This document shows positions 26,804-34,885 of a DNA stretch of 64,000 nt, piece by piece. The stretch's first letter is position 1. The number at the start of each line of letters is the position of its first letter. Location of the stretch: the NCBI RefSeq assembly GCF_003596405.1, contig NZ_QYUR01000002.1, positions 1,008,501-1,072,500 on the forward strand, in the 5' to 3' direction. Both the position numbers and the translations under genes were made by a program. Origin of the DNA: Pseudomonas cavernicola (GTDB lineage Bacteria > Pseudomonadota > Gammaproteobacteria > Pseudomonadales > Pseudomonadaceae). Below the pieces are notes generated by a model that did no database searches, had not been told where the DNA came from, and was given only the letters and a program-made list of their open reading frames with translations.

Positions 26804-27142
26804 CTAAGGTTCTCCGGGAGTAGCGTTTTGCCCGAAGAAAATTACCCGACTAAGGAAAACATAGTCCGCCTCGGTGGCCATAAGTCCGACGAGCACCAGT
26901 AAACACAAAGGTGGCACCAATATGGCGTAGACCATGGCCAATCGCTCCCAGGCCATGTGCATAAAGATGGCGACAATTAAACCCGCCTTCAACAACATGA
27001 AAGTGACGATCAGGGACCACCGCAAGTAGCCTTGGAAGTGAAAATAGTCGACAAGATACGACATGGTGCTGAGGACGAATAACAGCCCCCAAATTTTAAG
27101 GTACAAACTAATCGGATGTTGTTGGCCCTGAATATGCGCCAT
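26804..27142 (-). CDS. Cytochrome c oxidase subunit IV family protein
   Basis: A 112-residue protein with three hydrophobic helices, including WSLIVTFMLLKAGLIVAIFMHM, whose LKAGLIVAIFMH pattern matches the prokaryotic subunit IV (CtaF/caa3) family. It is the last gene of the second oxidase cluster, separated from subunit III by a MITE-like element that fills the whole gap. Confidence 0.88.
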   Translation of the reverse strand: MAHIQGQQHPISLYLKIWGLLFVLSTMSYLVDYFHFQGYLRWSLIVTFMLLKAGLIVAIFMHMAWERLAMVYAILVPPLCLLVLVGLMATEADYVFLSRVIFFGQNATPGEP

Positions 27143-27159
27143 CGTCAGTGCTCCTCTTC

Positions 27160-27301
27160 AGAACCTGCTCACGATCTACTGCACTCGGCCATGCTGCGTT
27201 AAAAATGGCTTCGGAATGCTCATTTACAACTTGTAAACTCCGCTTCCTCAGCCATTTTTGCCTTGCCTGACCTTCGCTCGCGACGATCGTGAGCAGGCTC
27301 T
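27160..27301 (-). mobile_element. MITE-like element, family A, copy 1
   Basis: About 142 bp with terminal inverted repeats AGAACCTGCTCACGATC and GATCGTGAGCAGGCTCT. The core carries GTAAATGAGCATTCCGAAGCC on the minus strand, shared with copies at 42231-42372 and 62336-62587. No coding capacity. It lies between the subunit IV and subunit III genes of the second oxidase. Confidence 0.85.
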
Positions 27302-27306
27302 TAGAC

Positions 27307-28026
27307 TTACCATAAATAGAAGAAAGCAAAAATAAACACCCACACCAAATCCACGAAGTGCCAGTAAAGCCCGGCTATCTCGACGATCTGATAGTTTCCG
27401 GAGCGCTCATAATCTCCCCGCAATACTTTCAGCGCCACAATGCTGAGGTAAATGACACCGATTGACACGTGCAGCCCGTGAAAACCGGTAATCATGAAAA
27501 AGCTGGCACCAAATTGCGCCGCCCCCATGGGGTTCCCCCAGGGGCGCACCCCTTCTGCGATGAGCTTGCTCCATTCAAATGCCTGCATGCCGACGAAGGT
27601 CGCACCAAAGGCTGCGGTCGCCAGCATCAGGGCAGTAGTTTTGACGCGATTACGGCGGTAGGCGAAATTGACTGCCATGGCCATGGTGCCGCTGCTACTG
27701 ATCAGTACAAAGGTCATGATGGCGATCAGAATAAGTGGGATTTCGTTACCGCCGATCGTCAATGCGAACACTTCACTGGGGTTCGGCCAGGGCGCGGTGG
27801 TGGTCATGCGCACCGACATGTAGCCGGTTAAAAAACAGGTGAAGATAAAAGTATCGCTGAGCAGGAATATCCACATCATCGCCTTGCCCCAGGGGACCTG
27901 TTTAAAGGCGTCTCTATCCGAGGACCAGTCGCGGGCGATGCCCTGCCATCCCGGTGCAAGCGTGTCGGGCGAGCTTGGCGGACTGGATGAATTGGACTCC
28001 CCGGGGGCTTCAGGGTGCGATGCCAT
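27307..28026 (-). CDS. Cytochrome c oxidase subunit III (second oxidase)
   Basis: A 239-residue heme-copper oxidase subunit III with five to six membrane helices after a Ser/Pro-rich N-terminus. Motifs are WGKAMMWIFLLSDTFIFTCF, FFMITGFHGLHVSIGVIYL and AGLYWHFVDLVWVFIFAFFY. Its shape (five-helix core starting with LSDTFIF) is closer to quinol/caa3-type short subunit III than to the seven-helix coxC at 20468. It lies 6 bp after the other subunit III-like gene. Confidence 0.92.
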   Translation of the reverse strand: MASHPEAPGESNSSSPPSSPDTLAPGWQGIARDWSSDRDAFKQVPWGKAMMWIFLLSDTFIFTCFLTGYMSVRMTTTAPWPNPSEVFALTIGGNEIPLILIAIMTFVLISSSGTMAMAVNFAYRRNRVKTTALMLATAAFGATFVGMQAFEWSKLIAEGVRPWGNPMGAAQFGASFFMITGFHGLHVSIGVIYLSIVALKVLRGDYERSGNYQIVEIAGLYWHFVDLVWVFIFAFFYLW

Positions 28027-28032
28027 GGCTTT

Positions 28033-28725
28033 TCACCTCAGGCCGCAGAATCTGGCGATGGCTTCATAGGTTTCCGGTGTGCTGGTCAGCAGGGCGAATA
28101 GCACGAACCAAAGACCCAGCAAGTAATGCCAATAGATGGCACAGAGCTCTACGCTGGCACTGAGTTGCGGCAACGGCACGCGATGCAGGAACTTAGCGAC
28201 GGTTCTGCTCCAGGCTATCAGCCCACCCAGCAGGTGAAGTCCATGCAGGCCGGTCAACAGGTAGAAGAAGCTGTTGGCCGGATTGCTGGAGACAAAGTAG
28301 CCCCAGGCGACAAACTGCTGCCAGAGCCAGAGTTGTCCCGTCAGAAAAGCAATTGCAAATACACCCCCCAATGCAAAGCCAATGACGGTTCCGCCAAGTT
28401 GAGCCTGTCGGGCGGCCATACGCGCCCACTGCAGTGCAATGCAGCTGCATACCAGAAAAGCCGAATTCAGCCATAGCTGCCATGGATTGGCTAACGGCGC
28501 CAAGGGCTCTGTCAGGGGTAGCCAGTCGGCCATTTGTGAGCGTGCGATGAAGGCGATCAGGAAGAGAAAGAATAACGAGCTCACCACGGCCAGAAACAGG
28601 CGCAGGCCTATTCTTGCGGTTTGGGTTCTATCGGCACCCTCGGCTGCCTGAATACCTTCAGGCTCGCGACTCCAACTGCCCCCAGGATCAGCGCTGTCGG
28701 TGTTTCTCAATAGCTGCCTGTTCAT
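28033..28725 (-). CDS. Second subunit III-like protein of the accessory oxidase
   Basis: A 230-residue protein with five or six membrane helices and C-terminal subunit III motifs FFYLLTGLHGLHLLGGLIAW and CAIYWHYLLGLWFVLFALL. The N-terminal 35 residues are hydrophilic and variable. Its ATG overlaps the stop of the subunit I gene (28722-28725), indicating coupling. Two adjacent subunit III-like genes are uncommon; they may form a split or paired subunit III. Confidence 0.88.
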   Translation of the reverse strand: MNRQLLRNTDSADPGGSWSREPEGIQAAEGADRTQTARIGLRLFLAVVSSLFFLFLIAFIARSQMADWLPLTEPLAPLANPWQLWLNSAFLVCSCIALQWARMAARQAQLGGTVIGFALGGVFAIAFLTGQLWLWQQFVAWGYFVSSNPANSFFYLLTGLHGLHLLGGLIAWSRTVAKFLHRVPLPQLSASVELCAIYWHYLLGLWFVLFALLTSTPETYEAIARFCGLR

Positions 28726-30500
28726 GTTCTTTCGTCCGTTATCTTGGCTTCGGCACTGAGTTGCCGCAGATGCGCCAACTCCTCTGCGGAGACCGTTTGC
28801 GGAACGAAATCCTGCTCTATGCCCGGTACGCTGTAGTCATAGGCCCAGCGATGCACCACTGGCAGCTTCGCTCCCCAGTTGCCGTGTATCGGCGGGGTGT
28901 TCGGCGTTTGCCATTCCAGACTGGTCGCGCCCCAGGGGTTACTGCCTGCGGGCTTGCCTTTGAATACACTCCAGAACAGGTTGAACAGGAATAGCAGCTG
29001 GGAAACGCCGACGGCCAATGCGACCACCGTAATGAAGGCGTTCAAATCTTGCGCCGACTGCGGGATGAACTCATAGCCTTGATAGGCGTAGTAGCGACGG
29101 GGCATGCCCAGGAAACCCAGGTAGTGCATAGGGAAGTAGATGAGGTAAGTGCCCAGAAACGTAATCCAGAAATGCAGCTTACCCAAGGTGTCGTTCAGCA
29201 TGCGCCCGGTTATTTTCGGGAACCAATGATAAATGGCGCCGAACACCACCAGTATCGGTGCAACACCCATGACCATATGAAAATGGGCTACGACGAAATA
29301 AGTGTCCGATAGCGGAATATCCACAATCACATTACCGAGAAACAACCCAGTCAGACCGCCGACTATAAACGTGACGATAAATGCCAATGCAAACAGCATA
29401 GGCACGGTCAGATGGATGTCGCCCCGCCACAGCGTCAGCACCCAGTTGTAGACTTTCAGCGCAGTTGGCACCGCGATAACCAAGGTAGTGATGGCGAAGA
29501 AAAAGCCAAAGTACGGGTTCATTCCACTGACATACATATGGTGCGCCCAGACCACAAAACTCAGTACACCAATCGCAATAATGGCCCACACCATCATTCG
29601 GTAACCGAAGATATTTTTTCTCGCATGAGTGCTGATCAAGTCAGAGACCAGACCAAACGCGGGGAGAGCAACGATGTAGACTTCCGGATGGCCGAAGAAC
29701 CAGAACAGGTGTTGGAATAATATCGGGCTGCCACCCTGGTGATCGAGCTGCTGCCCCATTGAGATGATCGCCGGCATAAAGAAACTGGTGCCCAGCAGTT
29801 TGTCGAACAGCATCATGACCGCACTGACAAACAGTGCAGGGAAGGCCAGCAGGGCCAAAATCGAGGCCATGAAGATTCCCCATACGGAGAGCGGCATGCG
29901 AAACAAGGTCATGCCGTGTGTGCGCGCCTGCAACACCGTGGTTACGTAGTTCAACCCGCCCATGGTGGTTGCGACAATAAAAATCGCCAGCGAAACGAGC
30001 ATCAACACGATGCCCCACTCGGCCCCCGGTGTCCCCTTGGTAATCGCCTGTGGCGGATAAAGCGTCCAGCCCGCACCGGCGGGGCCGCCTGGGACAAAGA
30101 AACTGGCGAGCAGCACCAGTACCGATAACAGGTAGAACCAGTAGCTCAGCATGTTGACGTAGGGGAAGACCATGTCGCGGGCGCCAACCATCAGCGGAAT
30201 CAGATAGTTGCCGAAGCCACCCAGAAACAGAGCCGTCAGCAAATAAATGACCATGATCATGCCGTGCATGGTCATCGCCTGATAGTAAGTGCTGACGTCC
30301 ATGAACTCGAGACTGCCGGGGAAGCCTATCTGCATGCGCATCAGGCCGGACAACACCAAGGCGATAAGACCCACAAATATAGCCGTCAAGGAATATTGAA
30401 TGGCTATGACCTTGTGATCCTGACTCCAGATATATTTGGTCAGGAAACTTTTGGGCTCGTGCAGTAATTCTGTTTCAGCTTGCTCCGCATAGGCCATCAC
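28722..30500 (-). CDS. Cytochrome c oxidase subunit I, second oxidase (A1 type)
   Basis: Catalytic heme-copper subunit, 592 residues. D-channel motif GGFGNYLIPLMVGARDMVFP, Glu and His-Tyr motif GHPEVYIVALPAFG, CuB ligands WAHHMY, K-channel PTALKVYNW and heme ligands VAHFHMVMG are intact, so it should be an active A1-type oxidase. It differs from coxA in the N-terminus and in a longer C-terminal tail rich in Glu and Gln. It follows subunit II by 64 bp. Heme A could come from the ctaA/ctaB genes at 16.8-18.8 kb, since the block has none. Confidence 0.95.
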   Translation of the reverse strand: MMAYAEQAETELLHEPKSFLTKYIWSQDHKVIAIQYSLTAIFVGLIALVLSGLMRMQIGFPGSLEFMDVSTYYQAMTMHGMIMVIYLLTALFLGGFGNYLIPLMVGARDMVFPYVNMLSYWFYLLSVLVLLASFFVPGGPAGAGWTLYPPQAITKGTPGAEWGIVLMLVSLAIFIVATTMGGLNYVTTVLQARTHGMTLFRMPLSVWGIFMASILALLAFPALFVSAVMMLFDKLLGTSFFMPAIISMGQQLDHQGGSPILFQHLFWFFGHPEVYIVALPAFGLVSDLISTHARKNIFGYRMMVWAIIAIGVLSFVVWAHHMYVSGMNPYFGFFFAITTLVIAVPTALKVYNWVLTLWRGDIHLTVPMLFALAFIVTFIVGGLTGLFLGNVIVDIPLSDTYFVVAHFHMVMGVAPILVVFGAIYHWFPKITGRMLNDTLGKLHFWITFLGTYLIYFPMHYLGFLGMPRRYYAYQGYEFIPQSAQDLNAFITVVALAVGVSQLLFLFNLFWSVFKGKPAGSNPWGATSLEWQTPNTPPIHGNWGAKLPVVHRWAYDYSVPGIEQDFVPQTVSAEELAHLRQLSAEAKITDERT

Positions 30501-30564
30501 GTCATCCTCCTGGTGAAGTTTCGGTGTATTTCTGGCTGCTTACGGCAACTCTCCTGGCTCCACC

Positions 30565-32019
30565 CTATTTCGCATCAGCGTTGGCATTCGCTTTGGATTT
30601 GATAAAAGCAATCAGTGCGTTCAAGTCCTCATCGCTCAGTGCAAAAGCCGGCATGATAGGGGCATAGCCTTTGACGATTACGGCATTAGGATTAAGAACG
30701 GAATCTTTTATATAGCCCTCATCGGCCTTTACCCTCGTACCGTCAGCAAGGGTTTCTGTCTTGCCATACAGGCCCTGCCAACTTGGGCCGACTCCCTGCT
30801 TGCCGTCGACACTGTGGCAGGCCAGACAGCCGAGCGACTCGGCCAATTGCTGTCCCTGTGCCGCCAGATCATCGCCTCTGCCCGTCGCGTCGCTGGCAGA
30901 AGGTCCATCGTCTTGCGGCACAGCACTCAGTGATTTGATGAGGGCAACGAGAGCGCCCAGCTCATCTTCATTGAGAGTATAGGGCACCATAACCGGCGGA
31001 TAACCCTGGACCTGCCTGGCCTTTGGATCGCGGATCGACTCTTTCAGGTAGGCCTCATCGACCAGCACCCTGGTGCCATCGACAAGCTGTTCCGTGCGGC
31101 CGTACAGACCCTTCCAGCCCGGGCCGAGACTGGCGCTGCCATCCAGGCTATGGCAGGCCCGGCAGCCGTAGCTTTCGGCCAACAGGCGGCCTTTTTCCAG
31201 CACGCTGTCCCGGCTGGGCTTGGCAGCAGTCGTTAATGTCTGCGCAAAAGTCGGTTGGCTGTTAAGCCATTGATCGAAAGCGCCCTGTTCCTCCACGATC
31301 ATATGGCCGCGCATGTTGTAATGACCTACGCCACAATATTCGGCGCAAAGAACTTCAAACTTCCCAGTTTTAGTCGGTGTGAACCAGAAGTGCGACACCA
31401 TGCCTGGCACCATATCCATCTTGGCGCGAATTTGCGGTATATAGAAGTTGTGCAGCACATCTTTAGAGCGCAGTAAAACTTTCACCGGTTGATCGAGCGG
31501 GAGACGAATCTCATTGTTTCTTATGAGCACATCGTCCTGCCCAACAGGATCCTTGGGATCAAGGCCGAGGGGATTGGCAGAGTCAACAAATTTAACATCC
31601 GACCTACCCAGCTTCCCATCCTGGCCGGGAAAGCGAAAGGCCCACTGCCACTGCTGGGCGATCACTTCGAGTTCATTAGCATTTTTCGGAACCTGGACGA
31701 AATCATTATAAACAACCAAGCCTGGCGCCAACATGCCGACAATTCCCACCGAGGTGATGACAATTAACCACCATTCCAACTTCTTATTTTCTGGTTGGTA
31801 GGCGGCCCTTGCACCCTCCTTGTGACGATAACGCATCACGGCTACCGCCATAAATACCGTGATGGCGATGAAAAATATTCCGGTAATGACCAGGGTGATG
31901 AACAGGGTGGTGTCTATTGACCCCCAGTTGGAAGCTGCCGGTGTCGCTTGCCAAGGAGCTAGTATGTGGAACAGCACTGATGCAACAACGATTAGAATTA
32001 AGATAATTGCTATTGCCAT
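30565..32019 (-). CDS. Oxidase subunit II with two C-terminal cytochrome c domains
   Basis: A 484-residue protein: N-terminal signal/anchor helix, a further membrane helix region (about 40-62 and 82-104), a CuA cupredoxin domain with His190, Cys225, Glu227, Cys229, His233 and Met236 (CAEYCGVGHYNM), then two tandem class I cytochrome c modules with CRACH at 286-290 and CLACH at 398-402. The modules are alike (LYGRTEQLVDGTRV versus LYGKTETLADGTRV), showing internal duplication. The main oxidase has only one such module. First gene of the accessory operon; leader about 130 nt. Confidence 0.94.
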   Translation of the reverse strand: MAIAIILILIVVASVLFHILAPWQATPAASNWGSIDTTLFITLVITGIFFIAITVFMAVAVMRYRHKEGARAAYQPENKKLEWWLIVITSVGIVGMLAPGLVVYNDFVQVPKNANELEVIAQQWQWAFRFPGQDGKLGRSDVKFVDSANPLGLDPKDPVGQDDVLIRNNEIRLPLDQPVKVLLRSKDVLHNFYIPQIRAKMDMVPGMVSHFWFTPTKTGKFEVLCAEYCGVGHYNMRGHMIVEEQGAFDQWLNSQPTFAQTLTTAAKPSRDSVLEKGRLLAESYGCRACHSLDGSASLGPGWKGLYGRTEQLVDGTRVLVDEAYLKESIRDPKARQVQGYPPVMVPYTLNEDELGALVALIKSLSAVPQDDGPSASDATGRGDDLAAQGQQLAESLGCLACHSVDGKQGVGPSWQGLYGKTETLADGTRVKADEGYIKDSVLNPNAVIVKGYAPIMPAFALSDEDLNALIAFIKSKANANADAK

Positions 32020-32370
32020 TTTCTCTTCATCCTATTCCTGTTGCTCATTGGTTATGCAAACGCATCGCCACTAAACAGCGGCGTCAAATTAATATTAATC
32101 CGACGCCCAAGCAGGGCAGACCAGTACCACCAATCCTGGTGGCAAAATCAGTAAGAAGTATAGTGCATAGAAGGAACAAGCGCTTTTTTTGAAAAACCTG
32201 ATAACCTGATATTCCGATTACAACATTTAGTTAATCGTTTAAAACCTATTTGCTACAACTTGCTGCAGATATTCACCAGCACTTCTTCCGGGATTAAATT
32301 GGTCGTAGCGACTTGTTTCCAATCAGTCCGAATGATTAGCGATCTAGTTGCGCCGCGACAACTAAAATCG
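32020..32370. other. AT-rich promoter region of the second oxidase operon
   Basis: This 351-bp gap between the subunit II start and the radical SAM stop has no gene. It is visibly AT-richer than the surroundings, especially at 32160-32250. It contains a minus-strand CTATACTT (32163-32156) and a small inverted repeat CCACC-AATCCT-GGTGG at about 32128-32143. Confidence 0.6.
32156..32163 (-). promoter_or_regulatory. RpoS-like -10 element upstream of the second oxidase
   Basis: Minus-strand CACTATACTTC includes CTATACTT, close to the stationary-phase -10 consensus. No good -35 hexamer is found 17 bp upstream, which is usual for RpoS promoters. The implied start is near 32148. Confidence 0.5.
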
Positions 32371-33435
32371 CTACAACAACGCCATTTGCCCGCCCGGCGG
32401 GCAAAAGCGCGAACAATCGAGATTGAAACCCTCGCGCCTGTTCAGCCCTAGGCGCTTTAGAGCCAGCTTGAAGCGCTGCGCCAGCAGATCAGCAAACAGC
32501 CCTTCGCCGCTCATCCGCGTGCCGAAGCGGCTGTCGTACAGCTCGCCGCCACGGCTTTGCCGCACCAGGCTCAACACATGCTCGGCGCGCTCGGGGAAAT
32601 GCGCCGACAGCCACTCCTCGAACAACGGAGCCACTTCGCGCGGCAGGCGCAGGAACATATACGCCGCGCTCTGCGCGCCAGCCTTTTTGGCCTCTGCCAA
32701 CAGTTGCTCCAGCTCGCTGTCGTTGATCAACGGAATCATCGGCGAGCAGAGCACGCCAACCGGAACCCCCGCCTCACGTAGCACCCGAATGGCGCGCAAA
32801 CGTGCCGCCGGTGCGGCCGCGCGCGGCTCCATGATGCGTTTCAGCTCATCATCGAGGGTGGTCAGGCTGATCATCACCGCCACCAGCCGCTGCTTGGCCA
32901 ATTCGCTGAGTAGATCGAGGTCGCGCAGCACCAGCGAGCCCTTAGTCACGATCGTCACCGGATGGCGATAACGCAGCAGCACTTCAAGCGTATGCCGGGT
33001 CAGTTTGTGCTCCCGCTCGATCGGCTGATAGGGGTCGGTGTTGGAGCCCAGATTGATCGGTGCACACACGTAACCCGGCTTGGATAGCTGTTGTTCGAGC
33101 AAAGCCGCAGCATTGGTCTTGGCGATCAGCTTGGTCTCGAAGTCCAACCCCGGCGACATATCCCAATAAGCATGGCTGGGCCGTGCATAGCAGTAGATGC
33201 AGCCGTGTTCACAACCGCGGTACGGGTTGATCGAGCGGTCGAACGGCAAATCCGGCGACTGGTTGCGGGTAATGATGCTTTTCGCGGTTTCGATCCGAAC
33301 TTCGGTGGCACGCGACAGCGGCACTTCCTGAAACCAGCCATCGTCCTCGGCCACCGAACGGGTCGGGGCAAAACGGTTATAAGGGTTGCTGGCCGTACCG
33401 CGGCCGCGCGGGGGCAGGGTGCTGGTCATGGGCAT
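32371..33435 (-). CDS. Radical SAM protein (PA0069/SPL-like family)
   Basis: A 354-residue radical SAM enzyme with the 4Fe-4S cluster motif CEHGCIYCYAR near residue 73 and NPYRG just before it. Later motifs include VTIVTKGSLVLRDLDLL and GVPVGVLCSPMIPLINDSE. This family, distantly related to spore photoproduct lyase, has no fixed biochemical function known to me. A LexA box lies 15 bp upstream of the start codon, which fits reported LexA control of PA0069 in P. aeruginosa and suggests a DNA damage role. A degraded copy of its 3' end lies at 25741-25905. Confidence 0.88.
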   Translation of the reverse strand: MPMTSTLPPRGRGTASNPYNRFAPTRSVAEDDGWFQEVPLSRATEVRIETAKSIITRNQSPDLPFDRSINPYRGCEHGCIYCYARPSHAYWDMSPGLDFETKLIAKTNAAALLEQQLSKPGYVCAPINLGSNTDPYQPIEREHKLTRHTLEVLLRYRHPVTIVTKGSLVLRDLDLLSELAKQRLVAVMISLTTLDDELKRIMEPRAAAPAARLRAIRVLREAGVPVGVLCSPMIPLINDSELEQLLAEAKKAGAQSAAYMFLRLPREVAPLFEEWLSAHFPERAEHVLSLVRQSRGGELYDSRFGTRMSGEGLFADLLAQRFKLALKRLGLNRREGFNLDCSRFCPPGGQMALL

Positions 33436-33790
33436 GATCCGAATAAAATACTGTTTAAATATACAGCATTTTATTCATGATACGACCACCGTAAGTCTGC
33501 CGGGAAACTCGCTCTCAGCTTCCGCCTTGCGCTTCCAAACCAGCCTGTCACTGCCTTTACCGAGCGTCGATGCGGGCCAGAGCTCCGCTATTCCCGGGCA
33601 CCCATCAACACGCTCAATCGTGAGTCGCAGGCTCTATGGTCGACAGGTCGTTACTGGATCTGGGCCATTCCTTGCGAATAGTCCGGCCAAGTCTCGGCGG
33701 CCCCGTAGAAGCGGCCCATGGCCGCGAAGGGCGTTGGGCGGCCATGGGATGTTTGCCTGCCGCTGCCCAGATCGCGGGCGTGGCCCGCTC
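33436..33790. other. Intergenic region with LexA box and REP pair
   Basis: Besides the LexA box, this 355-bp region holds two REP units of the GTAGGAGC type (33705-33727 and 33772-33794). The stretch 33480-33700 shows no gene or clear signal. Confidence 0.6.
33451..33466. promoter_or_regulatory. LexA (SOS) box upstream of the radical SAM gene
   Basis: CTGTTTAAATATACAG fits the consensus CTGT-N8-ACAG exactly, with an AT-rich centre. Its position, ending 15 bp before the start codon, would block transcription of the gene on the minus strand. Confidence 0.88.
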
Positions 33791-33794
33791 CTAC
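33705..33794. repeat. REP pair (BIME), GTAGGAGC type
   Basis: GTAGAAGCGGCCCATGGCCGCGA at 33705-33727 (given by position; key parts GTAG and the GCGGCC-AT-GGCCGC stem) and the inverted TCGCGGGCG...CTCCTAC at 33772-33794. The latter's CTAC supplies the stop codon of the DUF1835 gene. Confidence 0.8.
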
Positions 33795-34582
33795 AGGGAC
33801 GGGTGATCGGGCAGACGCACCTTCAGCCCACCGTAGCCGCTGGCATCCGCCTCGCCAGACAGCTCGATGCGGCCGGTGCCGGCTAACTCGCGGGCCCGCC
33901 AGTAGACGAAGAAATCGCTAGGGAAGAAGCCGTCGCAACGCAGCATGACATCCGCCATTACCCGCGCCAGGGGCTTCCACTCAGGCGTGCAGTAGCCCAG
34001 CAGAATGGCGTCAATCTTCGCGTGGTCCTCACCATGGAAAGCGCCGTCGCGCCAACGGCGGATCGCCGCGTTCTCCTGCCGCACCGCATGCCATTGGGCG
34101 GCCAGGCGCTGGCGCCGGGCGGGCACGACCAGTAGCGGCCGGTACAACTCGCGCAGGGCCGTCGGTTCATGCATGGAAACAGCACGGCGGGTTTCGAAGC
34201 GGCTGTCGCCGCTGCCGCAGGGAACCTCCCAGAGCGGCAGGTCAGCATGTTCCAGCGCGGCGGCGACGCGGGCCAAAAGCAGTTGCTCGGAAGCGCTGTC
34301 GCCCTGCCAGACGGTGACCGGCCGTGCCTGCCGGGCCAAACCGGCGAGCCAGCGGGCGTCCTCGCTCAGTGTGCCGGTGAAGTCCGGTACCGGGCGCACC
34401 GTCTCCGGCCACAGCGCCTGCCAGAAGGCTGCGCGCTTGGTACATGGAGGCTGCTCGATATCGGCGAGCGGGCCAACTGCCAGATCATCCCTGAGCACAC
34501 GCAGGGAATCGTTGGCGGGCGCCTGACCAAGCACGAATGTCACGCCCTCTACCGCTGCATCGCCACACACCAGATGCCACAT
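33791..34582 (-). CDS. DUF1835 domain-containing protein
   Basis: A 263-residue soluble protein starting MWHLVCGDAAVEGVTFVLGQ, the DUF1835 N-terminal pattern, followed by LRDDLAVGPL and a region WRARELAGTGRIELSG typical of the C-terminal part (DUF3658). Function is unknown. Its TAG stop lies in the GTAG end of a REP element. It is 21 bp after the YheV gene, so probably part of the prlC-yheV unit. Confidence 0.85.
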   Translation of the reverse strand: MWHLVCGDAAVEGVTFVLGQAPANDSLRVLRDDLAVGPLADIEQPPCTKRAAFWQALWPETVRPVPDFTGTLSEDARWLAGLARQARPVTVWQGDSASEQLLLARVAAALEHADLPLWEVPCGSGDSRFETRRAVSMHEPTALRELYRPLLVVPARRQRLAAQWHAVRQENAAIRRWRDGAFHGEDHAKIDAILLGYCTPEWKPLARVMADVMLRCDGFFPSDFFVYWRARELAGTGRIELSGEADASGYGGLKVRLPDHPSL

Positions 34583-34603
34583 GAGCCCTCCTTGGCCAGC
34601 GCC

Positions 34604-34885
34604 TTACTCCGCGGGCTTCTTCAATTTCGGATTGGGGAAAAACTGCACCGCCTGCACCTTGGGATCGGCTGGCTTGGGCACCTCCTTGTTGACTCGCGTG
34701 CCGAGCTCCTTCGGCACCGACTGACCTTGTTCGTTGAGGGTGTCGGCATAACCGCAGGCGACACACTCGCGGTGCGGCACGCCATCCACGTCCCACATCT
34801 GGATCTTGTCGACCTCGCTGCACGCCGGGCACACGGCGCCGGCGATAAAGCGTTTCTTGCCGATGTTCACCGGGGCGTCGCTCAT
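34604..34885 (-). CDS. yheV: YheV family zinc-ribbon protein (DUF2387)
   Basis: A 93-residue protein with two CxxC pairs (CPAC near 19-22 and CVAC near 41-44) forming a probable zinc ribbon, and a Lys/Pro-rich tail. Its start overlaps the prlC stop (34882-34885). The yheV-prlC pairing is conserved in gammaproteobacteria; function is unknown. Confidence 0.92.
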   Translation of the reverse strand: MSDAPVNIGKKRFIAGAVCPACSEVDKIQMWDVDGVPHRECVACGYADTLNEQGQSVPKELGTRVNKEVPKPADPKVQAVQFFPNPKLKKPAE

